Under the pieces are notes generated by a model that made no database searches, had not been told where the DNA came from, and worked only from the letters and a program-made list of their open reading frames with translations. A stretch of 64,000 nt of DNA, taken from assembly GCF_002443255.2 (NCBI RefSeq), contig NW_019211458.1:39007897-39071896 (forward strand), given 5' to 3'. Positions 48,948 to 62,216 of the stretch are shown here, one piece after another; positions within the stretch are counted from its first letter, which is position 1, and each line of letters opens with the position of its first letter. Origin of the DNA: Varroa destructor. Lineage: Eukaryota; Arthropoda; Arachnida; Mesostigmata; Varroidae. The position numbers and the translations under genes were made by a program.

Positions 48948-49084
48948 GAATGAATGATTCTCATAACAGTATGTGTTGCAAAAGCGAGCGGGGAATACCT
49001 CGTGAGATAGGGTGCGACGAAGCGAGAACTTTTCACATGAGTGGGGTGCCAGTGGGGGGTAAATATGTAGGGAGCTTTAATAAG
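48948..49084. other. No gene seen
   Basis: Short spacer. A plus-strand frame (48893-49261) crosses it without support. Confidence 0.4.
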
Positions 49085-49122
49085 AATAATGCACCAGCAT
49101 TATTAGCAGTCATGCTAATAAT
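49085..49122. other. Two mutually exclusive hairpins
   Basis: AATAATGC/GCATTATT (49085-49092 with 49097-49104, loop ACCA) overlaps ATTATTAGCA/TGCTAATAAT (49099-49108 with 49113-49122, loop GTCA). Both stems are perfect, 8 and 10 bp, and share 49099-49104, so a transcript could form one or the other. Function unknown, and low AT-rich complexity makes chance possible. Confidence 0.5.
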
Positions 49123-52088
49123 AAAAGAGACGGCGATAACGTTTTCAATAGTAATTATAGTGACAAAAAGTAGCGATACATATAGATATATGTATATGCA
49201 TGAGTTTGAGTGTTTAAGCTTGGACGAAGCTTCGGAATCTTCCTCCTATATAACAATATAAAAATCAACTACGTCGATATTGATGGCTTAAGCGAATCGC
49301 TCCTTATAGATTGGACCAGATGCAAGAAACGAGTACGATACCTCGAATGCCGTACAAGCCAAGAGCGGACGATTAATGTCGCTATTGTGTTATACATAGT
49401 ACGTATATGCGTCTTGTTATATATCATTTGAACTACATTACATACTATTATCATAACAGAAACAACAGATCGCAAGCTTGAGAAACTGATGTCTTCCGAG
49501 GGATTTTTTCGTTGTAAATCATAGTCGATCGTTATGATAAATTGTTTCTCTTGAAGAGTATTACCCGACGTCACCTTTTAGCATAGGACGATGAAAGGCT
49601 TACACAACAAAATAACGTGACCTTGTAAAATGCATACATGGAATGGAAAAGGCCAGGCCGCCTTAAAAGTATTTCATTAAGACGTCAGAAGACGAAGGCA
49701 AAGAGGGCCTTAGAGAATGACCGGGTTGCTTCTAGCTTTAATAGATTAATGTCTGAACTTAAGGGCGCTTTTTAGAGCTTGGTAACGCCCCGACAACGCA
49801 GACATAAGCAACGCGCGCCTGTACAGCATATCCACTTGCTAGAAATATAATAAAGCTATTTAGGGCAGAACAAGTAGGAAAATTCTGAAATGCGTCTATC
49901 GCGCAGGTCGTCCATAGAACAAAAAATAGTCCATAATTCTCTTAATGTCTGTAAATGGCTCGAGTTAGTTTTGCCATTTTTCATCGCTATCAAGGCTTTT
50001 ATCAGGCTACTGGGCCTTTGTCGTGTAGGAATCGATGCTGAAACCAATACGATCTCGCTTACATCCTTGTACATACGAAGACTAAACGTTTGTTATGATG
50101 TGGGTTAACACTTGCGCATGGCACGACTCCTTTTGACATGTTCGGTCCTCACATAGGGTGTACCGATACTCATATAGAATAGGTTTTTTTTTTGTGTAGC
50201 TGAACTCAGCGTAGTTGTAATTGATGAATACCTTTAGCTGTAGCTTCCAACGCCATGGGAAGTGCTTCTGAATATATTACCTGTAATAGACATAGAAACT
50301 AAGTTGAATCAGTGGTGTAGACTTGTACAGCTTTGTTTTCCCCTAACCTTAGTTCCCCCGCCGGCTTTCAGACTGCCTGTGCATGTTTCCTGCAGCCCGG
50401 CATGGAACAAGACTATTTGTTTCGCACAAATGATAATCTGCTTGCGACCAGTATATTAAAGGCCATACAGTTTTCTAATTTATTCCGATGTCAAGATTGA
50501 CTCTTGACTTGATAGCAGTTCGTCGTTTAGCATGAAATCTATCTTGCTTAGAAAAAAAAAAATAGAAGCTGCTGAAGTTTGTTATATAGATTAATAATGT
50601 ATTTTTAAAGTCATTTAAAGACTTTATTAGCAGGCAATAGTGTAGGAAGCTATGAATAATTTAGTCCGTACACTTTGTTATATACATATATAACGATATA
50701 CAAAATGGTACTTATAGGGTTCGTTGTATTGAGAATAATTTTTTTTTTGAACAGCAACACTTAATTGATCACAGGCTTGAATATGTACTAATTCCTAGCG
50801 TTGTATTCGATCAGAAGAATTGTAACCTTCTATACCCCAGTAACAGGCAAGTTATCATTTGTAAAAAGTGCTTATTTTAGTTAGCTGACTAAAGTCGAAT
50901 ATAGCGCTGACGATATCGCATCTCTGAGCAGAAGAGATAGTGAGGTTCTAGATCCGAGATAACGTCAATTGACTCGGATAGCCAAAACGAAGAAACATAC
51001 TCGCTCATTCTAGACGCCAAAAAACGGCTCAGCCACTGACAGGACGCATTGGCTGTACGAGACACAAATGAAATAAATCAACTACGATAGCCAGTTTTAT
51101 ACAATGATGAGAGTCCAGCAGAGCAACGAACAAAAAAACATCACGTGCGACCAAATTGTAGAAGTACGCCGCGCTGTATTCCATTGGTCCTGCAAAACTC
51201 GCGACAAACCGTTCACTGATACTAAATAAAAGAATATATATATGTGCAAATCTTCGACGAAGTTGCTGGCTCGTAAGCCCCCGGCTATCGGACGCGCCCA
51301 CTGCACGCTGGGCCGTGGGAGAGGTGGGCGAATTGGCATCACGCCAATTCGCTAACGCCTTGTAATCGTTTGGGAACGAACTAGTTCTAAGCCGAGATGC
51401 CATCTTCCCGTTCTGTGCGTAGCTACTTTGTTTATATGCGCCCTGCCTGCCTATCTATCCTATCTTCTGAGCTGCGAACAAATTCTTATCTCTAAATTGT
51501 TAGCTGACTAAGACATGTTTAGACGCAAACGTTCGGAAGATGGCCTTACTTGATGTAACGTGGCGTGTAATCAGCACCAAGTCTGTGTTACATGTTTGCC
51601 CCGAAATGGCCTCCTGAGCGGCGTGAGTGCTTATTGGACCTTCAACCTTTATTGCCTATACGATGATGTGCAGCACACTACGAAGCCGCACAGCAGAGGT
51701 GATGCTAGGTCGTCTTTGATATTGAAATGATGGCATACATGGAACACCAAAATGCATCCTTATATCCATCTGTTGAGTATATGCAAAAAGCTGCGCTGCA
51801 GTCCTCCGAATGATCGTAGATAGGCCGTACTACTATCCATGAATGGCACTTTAATAAAATTTCACAGTCTCGTATTGATGGTCAACACTGTCAACTGAGT
51901 TTCGAAATATAATAGCAACTTGTGTCTCAGAGCCACGCAGCTTTGCCCCGTAGAGGCTAAAAGAACGGCAAATCCGGCATCTGTACCGATGTGCTGTAGA
52001 TCGATTGGGACACATCGTTTTGTGCGTTGATTTGTCTTGTATACCGTCCAATAATTTATTTTCGACAATCTTGAAATAGGTAAGGTCT
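49123..52088. other. No gene seen
   Basis: Mixed to AT-rich spacer. Frames at 49269-49574, 51029-51403 and 51851-52068 (minus) lack splice or codon support. Confidence 0.5.
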
Positions 52089-52131
52089 AATAAATAATTA
52101 AATAATAAATTAAATAAATAATAAAAATTTT
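52089..52131. repeat. AT-only low-complexity stretch
   Basis: About 43 bases made only of A and T, built from TAAATAA-like units. Confidence 0.8.
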
Positions 52132-54646
52132 ACCGAACTTTTAAAGGGTTTAATACTATAGATCACTAATGAATTTCAATTATGAGTACAAGCAGTTCGA
52201 GCGTAGCAGTATACTATTGCCTTCGTCTGCGTCGGTAACGAAATCGTAACGACGGCAGCCGCAGTGCCAAATGATACTGAAAAGGGCGAATTGACCACAT
52301 CACCCCTAACCTCGTTTTTTGTGTAACGTATTTTTAAAATGTCCTAGAATCTATTTAAATTGTTATTAAAAGTAGCCTCTTAGGGCAGCGTTCATATTTA
52401 TTAGGACCTAACCACCAACATCAACCAAATAAACGAGAGTTAATCATGCACGCCTTTTTTTTTTGTGAAATTCGTCAATTTGTGTGTTGTGTTCAATAAG
52501 TACTTATGGATAATATATATGCTTGACTTAGGCCAGCTTATTACATTTAGGAACTTATATTTAAAAATGAGTTTCAACAGTGCCTTTATGTTTTGGCTAA
52601 TTAATGCGGACATTTTTTTAAGTTAGCCTGATCGAAATTCGTTTGGACGCATGGAACTTAGTTCCTAACGCATGCGAAAGTATTATTACCATGTGAGCAC
52701 CGCTTACGGAGATGATCCTTATCAAGATGATTATTACTATGGATTTGAGTATAACTTGAGTGCACATAAAGTGTTCCGATGAATCGAGTTCTTCCGATAA
52801 ACCTAGTCGACGCTTATATACTGACCGCAGGTTATGACTAGGCCTTTTACCTAATCACGGATAATCTAGTTACAGATAGAATGGCTGACACGGAACAGCG
52901 ACACCGGGGGGACTTTTTAAACTTCCGAAAACTTCCGTCAAATAAGCAGCAATGTTTTCAATATTACTTAGCATCCTAGGGGCAAATGGTTAGTTAGACG
53001 TGCCATCTGTCCATTATATAGTCCTAGAAAATTCACACATGACGTAAGAGCTGCATTTACATTCTATATGCCAAATAACCCAGACAGTGCTTCGATTGTT
53101 GCGTCTTTGTTTACCTTCAATCTTACGCGACGTTTGCCTCTGCAGGGGGCGTTTGGAGTTTGGTTTTCGTCCCATTCAGCTAGATTCACTGTTCGCTAGA
53201 TAGCCGGGCCTCTCTCCACCCTTTGGGTTTGTACGCCCGAAATTCGCCCACTTCAACCAAAGCTATGTATACGTATGATGAGGGCCGTTATCATGATATG
53301 GAGTTGTTTTGTTGTGTCGCCGCCGACCCAGGAAACCACCGAACGCGTCCGAAGGTTAGTGTACGCGCAATAGAGCACAACGTTTGTTCGGTACACCGAC
53401 GTCTCCTCTCGACGTGCCTGCCCTATTCGCCTGTTTGCACGCGTTCCCTTCGACTACTCAAAGGGAGTTAGAAAGAGGGGACTCAAACGGCAACCGTTCT
53501 ATCTGTCTATTAGACCTTTAACTACCGGCGTGTCGTAGACTATCCACAACGTCAAGGCCTAGCTGTTCACCCCCCGTTCGCAAACTTTTCGCAAAGTTGC
53601 TAGTAATGAGGCCTAAATGGTTTCTGCCCGGCCAGTCTAGCTCGGACATTAGTATAGGCTGGCTCTTATAGGCACCGCATTCATATAGCATAGCACTTGC
53701 GTACTGTATGAATATAGACCAAGACGATAATGCAGTAGAATGAGCCGGATGCATGATAATTCGTGATGTTCCTCCCCTACACACGCACATACACACACGT
53801 AGAGAGACATACAAAACACCGGAACACGGAGGAGCATCGTTTATGTCTGGCGTAATTGTGTTAAAAACGGGAAGTTGTTGTTAATGTTGTTCAAATAATG
53901 TTGACTACTACACCGGCCGCAGTGACCGAGGGCCTGACAAATGGTCTGCGCAGTCCTGTGGGTTACACGCGGTAGAGGAAACAATGCCTTTAGATGAGGA
54001 GAGGTGCAACACGGACAGATAGCGAGTGTTCTGTAGTGACAACACTATGCAAAGGGGTCGTGACTCTGTATCGTCATGCTCGTGATACAGTAACGTTATC
54101 CGAACATTTGTCACCCTTATCAACTGTAGTTAAAGATGTGCGTAATTTAATGAACGTGAGAAACAAGAAAAGGCAAGAAGAAATCATCTCGCAACCACTG
54201 TACAACTTGGCGTCATTTTGCATGCTAGCGACTATGTGTAAGGTAGGAGGCGTTCATTTAGCAACTGAAGCTGCAGATCTCTGCAGTTTTTTTTAGCACT
54301 GAGACACCTTTTCGCCAAATCGAGCTAATCAGAGTTTGACGCTCACCTTCTCAGGGCTTTTGCAGACGATCTTGCTGTATCCAGACAGTCAGGCAAGAGG
54401 AAACAAGGTAGGTATAATCCGTCCAAACTTTATGCTGTACACCCCGTGTCATAACAACAAGATACGTGTTTAACACTTGTGGATGCATCAATACATGTGT
54501 AAAGCGGCAATATCGTGGCCCTCATAGATCTCTAGGTAAAATACGTTTAGCAACAAAGCATTTATTACTGTTGTTGGAGAGTAGACAGCCTGTCTGTAGA
54601 TAAAGAGTTCGTGAAAGCATAAGCAACGGGTATTCAAAGGGGGCGT
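52132..54646. other. No gene seen
   Basis: AT-rich to 53.1 kb, then a mildly GC-rich patch at 53.1-53.5 kb with an 82-codon plus frame lacking support. A degenerate CA-rich stretch lies near 53780-53810. The plus frame at 53994-54296 and minus frame at 54488-54805 are not supported. Confidence 0.45.
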
Positions 54647-54664
54647 CGGCGGCGGCGGCGGCGG
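54647..54664. repeat. CGG trinucleotide repeat, six units
   Basis: Six CGG units in an otherwise mixed region. They produce the poly-proline block of the minus-strand frame at 54488-54805. Confidence 0.9.
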
Positions 54665-55200
54665 GAGCAAGGGTTGTGCATCTGGCTTCAAAGAAAAGGG
54701 AGTTCTTAAATTGCTCGTCGGATAAGATATGAAAATAGCTAGCAAACCGTGGCTGAGACTATAAGTTGATATGGCCTGCACGAAGGACAAGGCAAAAAAG
54801 AGCACAACGGGATAGCAAAGCGAAAGCCTTTGTCCTGGCCCTGCTCTAGTGGCTGGCTGCCTTTCGGATGGAAGATGGATCGCGTTGGCAAAGCGTCGTT
54901 GCCTGGGGAAACTTCGAGTAAAAAAGCCGAGTCACAAAAACCAGCAAGAACTCTGTTGTGGATGTGGCACGGGGTTTTGGGTGAGAAGATGGAGAATTTG
55001 TTAAGGGGAGTGCGGATACTCGTTGAACTTCGGGTCGACGGTTTGGCTAGACCTTGGGGGGTTTGGTCTTGGCCTCGGGAGGTTAAAGCTTTTAAATAAA
55101 TGGGTCATATTTTTGTTGATATTGCCGTTACCGCCAGCGCCACGGCTGTTCGCCGCTCCTGCAATGTGCAACGACATCGGGTAACGTTGGCGTCCGGAAC
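54665..55200. other. Spacer or possible 5' flank of the next gene
   Basis: A tryptophan-rich plus frame at 54830-55099 is not trusted. The last 85 bases before 55201 are CpG-rich and open in the frame of the candidate start, fitting a 5' untranslated region or a longer first exon. Confidence 0.3.
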
Positions 55201-57820
55201 ATGGAAACTACGTCGGGACACCTCGTATCGTTCGTGGTGACATTCGTTATTCGTTGTCACACTGTTCTACGATCATCGCCGGCAGCAATGGAACAAATAG
55301 TTGTGACGAAAAATAGGCACAGCAGGTAAGATGGCTTCGTCGCCATGAGCCTCGCAAGACGTGTGGAAAAAGCTAAACGCAATAACTAAGTGGAAAAGAA
55401 AGAAGTGTGAACACGCAAACGATTCAGTCATTGACTTCTACAGAAAATCATGCACTGCCAGCGTACTGCCATCAGTAAGTAATTACTGAATGTTACAGAA
55501 TAACTTATAAAATACATTACCTAAACGATTTCTGGAATCTACTTTTCACACAGCTAGCGTAGACTGACTAGAAATTAAACGTTTAAGTACTAGATATAAA
55601 ATCTGAATACATGATATGACTACAAGTAAAGTACCTCAAAGGCGATTCCTGCTAATAGACAATGCTGTGTACGTACGTAGCCGCCAATGAATATTTTTCA
55701 ATCGTACGACAACAGGGAATCACTTTCAGTCATAGTTGGTGCAACTAATTATTGTTATTATTATTGCTAACTTTTCATAATTTAGTGAATAGACATTATG
55801 ACTCAAGTTAAAAAGTTTGAAATTTCATGTCTGGCACATAAATATTTCCTAGTATCTCCGTACCACAACATCTCCCATTAGTTGTTCTACCGGTCCCTGC
55901 ATCAGCAAACGCTGGATGCATTGGCTTAGCAAAAAGTTGATTATATCAAATCAGATAGTCGCAACAGCGGAACAACCCGAACACTATCTAAATGGGGATA
56001 TCTATCCATTGGTTTCGGTATAGCTAAGTAGCGGCATCCATAGTCGAAGTCACTGCCTGTTCATCGCTGGCTAGTAAACACAGGCGGTTTGGAAGGCCGC
56101 GCTGGAACCAATGCTGGGGGCTGCGTGCACGATACGTGCTCACACGTGTTTCGTGTTATGATGGACCCAAGCCATAAGGCAGCGACGACAGTCATACTAA
56201 GTCACCCTATAAAATCGTGGACGTACGTATTTAGCTACAGACAAGGGCATCGCGTACAGAGGGACACACACAGACATACTCCATTCCGAGCACAGTTCAT
56301 ACAGTGTATACGTAATCTTCCTATGTTTAGATAAATTTAAGGGTTCTTTTACTTTGATTACTTTCTCAGTACTTAGCTCCTTGTCTAGAAATACTAGCTA
56401 CATACTTTAGCATGAATGGCCTGAAATGGTGAACAAGCCACACTTTTAGAAACTAGTTTGTCATCATATTCCCCCGTTGCTTTAGCTGATTGTCATTTTA
56501 TATAGTTAGGTGACTTGGGGTAACTCAGTGCTTAAAATACGTATAGCGAATATTACTGATCTTTGGAGAAAAGACTATTTTAGCGTAGTAAAATAATACA
56601 AAGCTAACAATAACGGTAGTACTGGTATGTATTTTCAAGGTCGTTTGTTAGCGCTTTCCCTAAATGAAACCAAAAATGATACATGAATCATTCAGAACGA
56701 ACGTCCTTTTGTATTGGCTTTTGTTCTTAGAATGCCGTTGTCGGTGTACCTTAGAATCGGCTTGTAACACGAACTGATGAGGTAGACAAATTACATCCCT
56801 ATCAGTTCTACTGCCTAGTATGATATAAGCGCAACTATTTTACTTTTGTTCTTATATTCCATTATTGGCCTTTGACACCATCAAGCAAGGCGCCTACAAA
56901 GAAAAAATTAAGGGGTAATATCCAAAACACCTCAAATTCTACAAAGCCAAAAATAGCTACGCATATTGAAATACGTTGCCTCTAACAATGCACTTAGCAC
57001 TATTTGGACTAGATGTATATATTCTGAAATGTCCATACATTACAAATATAATTAGTAATGAGATCATCATCGAATTTATGTAGCGCATATTTATCCGTTA
57101 GCTAGCCTCGCTGACCGACATCGTCGACTGCTCTTCGTGTTCTATACAGGCGTTTTGAATATAATAATAAACCCTCTATAATTGTTGCTAATCGCATTAT
57201 CGCTACTTTGACGGCCGGCATAGGAACCGCATTCGCGAGTTCACGGGTCGACCATCCCACCGACGGTTGGACGACACGGCAACCGTGAAGTGGCGTTGGG
57301 CTCAATCGCAGTGGGTGAAGGCTGTTTCCCTTCAGTTCTCGTCGTGCCATTTACTTGCGTCCTATTGCAACGCCTTCTATCTACAAATGTACTTAGTACG
57401 CATACATATGATTAAACGCATAAGTTATATGTACTGTCGAAATGTCTTGACGATCTCCCGCAAAACAGGTCTATGTAGCTTCCATCGCTAGTCTAACCAA
57501 GCTATGCCGCTCGTCTGCGAGAGGTCCTGAAAGGCGGTGTTTAGACGGGAAAATCAGCCGTATTGGAAAGGGGCACTGAAGGTTCGTCGCTGCTTTGCAG
57601 GATAGGGGAAACGGACGCGGCCATGCCTACTTCTCCATTTGATAAGTCGGACAGACCACGTAATGATGACGACGCCGCGGTGCAGCTTTTATTGATAAAG
57701 ATGATCAGAGATCGACTCGACTTTTCACGACTATTATATTTCTGCTGCTATCTCTACTATACACAACGACTTACGTTGGCATTGTTGTTCTTGGATAGAG
57801 TAGCGCTCTTGTTCCGGTAA
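55201..57820 (+). CDS. Candidate two-exon gene, 114 residues, two hydrophobic segments
   Basis: Exon 1 (55201-55325) starts at ATG in good context (AACATGG). It has a hydrophobic N-terminus (HLVSFVVTFVI) and ends at a textbook donor, CAG/GTAAGA, phase 2. Exon 2 (57601-57820) follows the strong acceptor GCTGCTTTGCAG in the matching phase and runs 72 codons to TAA. It has an acidic/polar middle (KSDRPRNDDDAAVQ) and a hydrophobic end (LYFCCYLYY, LTLALLFLDRVALLF). Both exons follow a purine-N-pyrimidine pattern. The intron is 2275 bases. The product would be a small membrane-associated protein of unknown family. Upstream in-frame sequence stays open to about 55117, so the start could be further out. 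Alternative downstream exons in the same phase exist at 61947 and 62217. Confidence 0.35.
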
Positions 57821-57915
57821 CCCGCCTCGAACCCTCTTACTACCGTCGCACTGCGTTCCGCCATTACCACCACCAAAATCCCCGCTGCTACGGCAATGTT
57901 GGAGCAAGTCTTTCC
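57821..57915. other. No gene seen
   Basis: Short spacer after the candidate stop codon. No clear polyadenylation signal. Confidence 0.4.
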
Positions 57916-57958
57916 TCTCACTCACACTCTCACTCACCCACGCACACACACACATATA
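57916..57958. repeat. CA/CT-rich microsatellite
   Basis: CTCACT units pass into a short CA run and then ATATAG. A second degenerate CA stretch lies near 58078-58115. Confidence 0.75.
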
Positions 57959-58529
57959 GACGTACTTTTCCGTTTAATAATTGAACGCGGACGCGACTAA
58001 TCAACGACTATGAGGCAAAGATAGCGGTGGCGGCGATTGCCTAGTTCTGGGTTCAGTTGTACAGAGAGGGCGGCAATACGAGCAGCAGTAAACATAGACA
58101 CACACGCACACATGCACAGCGAAAGTTCGAGAAAGCGGTAGAGTTGGTTTTATTTTTGGCTGAGAGGGGTAAACGGGACAAGAGGGGAAATCTGCTTTGC
58201 TATTGTACTAAAACTCTTATTTTTTTCTCCGTTTTCCTTTTCAATCTTCACCATTTCAACGGATGCAGCGGGAGAGCAGCGGGTGGCTAATATGATCGGT
58301 TAATATTTATGCCTTTTTCTAAGGAGCAGTAGCGGTAGTAGTGACTGCTAGGAGCAGACGGTGGGAGCTGCCGATGTTACTGTTCTGCTCCTGTTTTTTG
58401 CTATTGTTGTTCTTTATGCGGCTGCCCTTGCTGCTTTGGCCACTGTTACGGCTCCTGCCTGCACCAGCATTAAAACCACCGACTGGCAGACGTCGTCAGT
58501 ACACCACCCGCTCTGTTCTGACTATGGCT
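57959..58529. other. No supported gene
   Basis: A 64-codon plus frame at 58361-58555 starts with a signal-peptide-like run (VTVLLLFFAIVVLYAAALAAL), but the DNA is a degenerate CTG/GTT-rich tract, which makes leucine/alanine runs cheap. No splice support. Confidence 0.35.
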
Positions 58530-58583
58530 CTATATATATATATATATTTATGTAATGCCATATAATGCTCATATATATATATA
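58530..58583. repeat. Pair of TA microsatellites
   Basis: Two TA runs (58530-58547 and 58571-58583) separated by about 23 bases. They can pair with themselves or with each other. Confidence 0.85.
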
Positions 58584-59647
58584 CGGCAGCCAGTGCGTTG
58601 TTCATCGGTAGACCAGTTGTTGTCCGCAACGTTATTCCATCAGACGCGAAAGCACAGCTAGGTGAAACTAGGCGACCTCTAACTTGTTTTTATCCAGGAG
58701 AAGGAGGCATGTTGCGTGGTCTAAGAATGGAGACCTTTCTTAGAGAGAGCAATCCGTTGCACTGTTAGCCTGCCTGCTTGCCGACCGTCGACAGGACGGC
58801 TTGTAGGGCGCGTGGTTAGTGATGGGACTGAGACTCTGCGGTAGACCCAGGGGCGTCATAAACAAGCCACTCGACCAGATTAGGCGTGCGCCCATCCAAT
58901 CCGCGACGTCTCCTCCGTTCTTCTGACGGGGCTGAACGCCACACGAAGCATCGCTACCAACACCTTCACCACCAGGCTCTACGTACCATGCACAAGGACC
59001 TGCGTGCTAGACGGTAGTGGGCCACACAATATATATAGTCTAGTATTCTCTGAGCCTAAACCTGCTACCACTGTAGACGAGTAGTACCAAGTGAAGAAGG
59101 GACAGCAAGCTTTTAACAGACGATGTAGCCTTCAGCAAGATGCCAACATCGGATCGACCTGTTACCGCTGTTCCGTCCCGTAAATTAGGGAGTGGAAACG
59201 GATTAGAGATGCAACATTCCCTTTCAGTCAAAAGTTGATCGAAACGATGTGCCATTAAAAGCATTTGTAATATCAAAGTTTTTGATGATCTTGGTCTAGT
59301 GCACGTTCCGCAAAGATCTTCTTGAAGAGTATTAAAAGGATCGATAAACAGCGACGCTGTATACGGTGGAAAATACTGAAAAGAGGTTCCGCCATGCTAT
59401 TATACAACGAGTCTCTGATGGACGACCAGTTCAATCTCAGGTCGAGTGCAATTTTTACTGAAGCGATCTCGGCAATAGGACAAAAAAGGAGAGTATGCTC
59501 AATCACTCCGTTCTGCTCATTTCCTCAAAAAAATCTACTTCACGCCCCAAATTGCGGCCTCAAACCGGTGAGCTGTGTTGTGAACGAAAATCATTAAATT
59601 ATTTAAAACGAATAAAAAACGTATCTAATTGGAACAACTATATTTAA
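58584..59647. other. No gene seen
   Basis: Mixed spacer. Frames at 58565-58768, 59273-59506 and 59322-59597 overlap and lack support. Confidence 0.5.
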
Positions 59648-59666
59648 CCCCCGGGGCCGGGGGGGG
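59648..59666. other. C5-G4-CC-G8 run
   Basis: A very GC-rich block with self-complementary CCCCGG/CCGGGG parts, isolated in AT-rich DNA. It may form a hairpin or be a decayed homopolymer. Confidence 0.7.
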
Positions 59667-61946
59667 AGGCAAAGAATCGTTGAAACTCGAACCGGATAGC
59701 TTTTCTTTTATTAAACGTTATTACGTTGAACGTTTGAACTTATATACTTCGAACGGTCTGTAGTTAGCCAAGTTGAGCTGTGCTAATTAAATAAGCTCAT
59801 CTAATAGTTAGCGAGAAGTCATTTAGAATATTCAGTTAACGGACTAGATTGATTTTGAAGGCGGCGACGGCGATGATGCTGATTGTAATCGAGAAATGCC
59901 CCAATGAAGGAGTGGCGGGCTGCTGGGAGCTGGCCCGTTAATTCGCCAGTTCTAAAAACGAACGCGTTTCAAAAATTCAAAACTCGAATAGATCAGAGAA
60001 CGTTAATCAATGTGTATTTACAGCCAGCAAGCAGAGGCTAAATATGTATTCGAATCAGATGGCAGAGGGCGAATGCCACGATTGTGGTGAATTCCGAATG
60101 AGTGAGCGCATGCATAACCCAGCCACAACGAACACCCGCCGTAGAGGGTGATGGGTGGAGAGGACCGAGCGGGGCAAAGGGGTCTGGAACGGTCTCTACC
60201 TCAACAGCCCACCCAGGGAGCCAAACAGTTCTGCATCGATCTAAATCGGGACAAATTTTGATTTGCAATAAGCGCAAATCGGCTGACGTGCCTTGAAACT
60301 CTACGGACAAGAACAACGGATGATTCTTTGAACGATCCCGGTTGTTCCATTGTCGGTCAAGGTCGAGTTTACGGATTCTCACGTACTGAAATGCTTTTAT
60401 CTAGGTGAAACGGAATTGTCTGCAGGTATAATTTATGCACATTAAACAAACAAAACTATGCCGATAATCGGGGAAAAACACATCGTAATAGTAAAGTAGT
60501 CATAATAACAACATATGCAAAGGCGCAATAATGATTGCAGACGCAGTGCAGGATTGATGCTTGTAATTTTTTAATGCTCAAATTACTCTATCGTGAATAT
60601 GATTAATCGGTTAAAACTAAAATATCTATGTTTTTAAATAAGCAATATTTTCATATGTCTCGGTAGTTGCCCTAAAACAACATGTGTCAATAATACACAG
60701 AATATGCATAGAACATTTATTTGGGCCCACTCAGCAGTTATTCATCACCCGACATTGCTGGTAAGTGTAGAGCCGCGATACCTTTGATGATTGGCAGATA
60801 GTGCCCTAATGACGTCCATTGCCGTGTCGACTAAAGTCACCAAACTTTGTGTGTAGCACGCTAGCCCGCCAAATTCATTGTGGGGAGTTTATTAGCATAG
60901 CATCGTATACGGGCGGCTGCAATGAGAGTGCGATCACACGTTCCGCCTCGTGTCATCCGTAAAACTTGGTATCTTACAGTTGCCTCAGCACGTTTTCCTT
61001 TGGGCTGAGTGTGAACTCAGCTGCCCACAGTCAGATGCCCACTCGGACTATATCTTTCGCGTAGCTCATGCGAAGTAGATCCTATCGCTCGGTATCGACA
61101 GAAACGGCAGCAGCAGAAGAAGTAATGGTAGGACCCGTTGGACACTAACGATGTCTCCGGAGAAGTGACACCACACTCTCTCGCGCCGACGTTTTCCGCT
61201 ACTCTCATTCCGCAACGGCCGGTCTACGCTTGCAGCGCCCCCTTCGTGAATAGAGCCTGTAAGCTATGTTAGTAGCATCGAGCGTCGCAGTTTCGGTATT
61301 CGTCGGCCCGTCGGTGTAACTAATACTACTAGAGTGTCCCCGGCATGCGATAGCGTATTAGATAGTTCGACCGACACAAATGTCCGTTGTGACCTTTGGC
61401 AGGGGCAGACGGCATCAGGCAAGGAACCAAGCAGATGGCATTTTCGACGCCATCATTAGAGGGCCAATCCGCCCCTTCTGTCTCGATCTTCTTTCCGGTC
61501 AGCTTGAGCGTCTGTCTCATCTAATTCCTGTCTGTTAGCTCACTTTCCTACTGATCTACGGGCGCCTTCTATTTTACCCTATGGCCGTATCGCAAAGAAC
61601 TGCGTCTCAGGTTAGCCTCGTCGCTCTTCGTTATCCTTTCTGCCCCCCGAATCACCCTTTCTCTGCTTTGGCCCTCCCCAAGGCATCGTCTGGTGAATCC
61701 CTGCCTATCCCTAATTGTCCAGTTATGCCAACCATGAACCCACCTGAGTCCCAGCGGTTCATCGAATACCGAAGTCTAGTCGATGATGGCAGACGAGACA
61801 CATAAACGTCGAACCTTAAGGCTATGGTGGCATGCCATTTAATTTAAGCAATATATAAGACAAACATGATATACAACGTTTGATTTATGTTTATACATGC
61901 TAAGACAGTGTTAGAACGATTGCATTTACTGTAATATTTTTTTCAG
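59667..61946. other. No gene seen
   Basis: Mixed spacer with frames at 60038-60382 (minus), 61017-61208 (minus), 61329-61520 (minus) and 61581-61805 (plus). None has convincing starts, splice sites or motifs. Confidence 0.5.
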
Positions 61947-61959
61947 AAGTATGGCAGAT
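61947..61959 (+). other. Possible 13-base micro-exon
   Basis: TATTTTTTTCAG precedes 13 bases containing ATG GCA GAT, followed exactly by GTAAGT. It could be a 5' exon carrying the first three codons (Met-Ala-Asp) or an internal micro-exon going from phase 2 to phase 0. The acceptor TACTTTTTCAG at 62215-62216 then opens a 27-codon frame to TAA at 62300 in the matching phase. Such pairings are expected by chance a few times per window. Confidence 0.12.
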
Positions 61960-62216
61960 GTAAGTCCGAAGTGATTCTGGAAAGACGGAAACAAAAAGTG
62001 GCATCATCCAGAGGTCAAATCAACCTAATTTCGCTGCCTCGTCGGTGAGGCGGTGCATTATCCTCGCTAGACCGGGTTAATCTCAGCTTAAAATAAAAAG
62101 AACTGGTTCTTACTAAGCTTTGCAGTAGATAATGTCCTATTCTCCTGCCTAATCTTCCCGGGCGCATAACCTGGTTAAGCGAATATTTGCATAAAATGTT
62201 TTGTTTACTTTTTCAG

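Noticed and set aside
48599..49036. 145-codon minus ORF in a second phase over the FAMeT-like frame
   Set aside because: Proline/arginine/leucine-rich with no codon bias, so it looks like a shadow of the better frame.
51029..51403. 124-codon minus ORF
   Set aside because: No splice support, no domain, and a length within the chance range for this window.
58361..58555. Signal-peptide-like 64-codon plus ORF
   Set aside because: The leucine/alanine run comes from a degenerate CTG/GTT-rich tract, and the ORF ends in a TA microsatellite.
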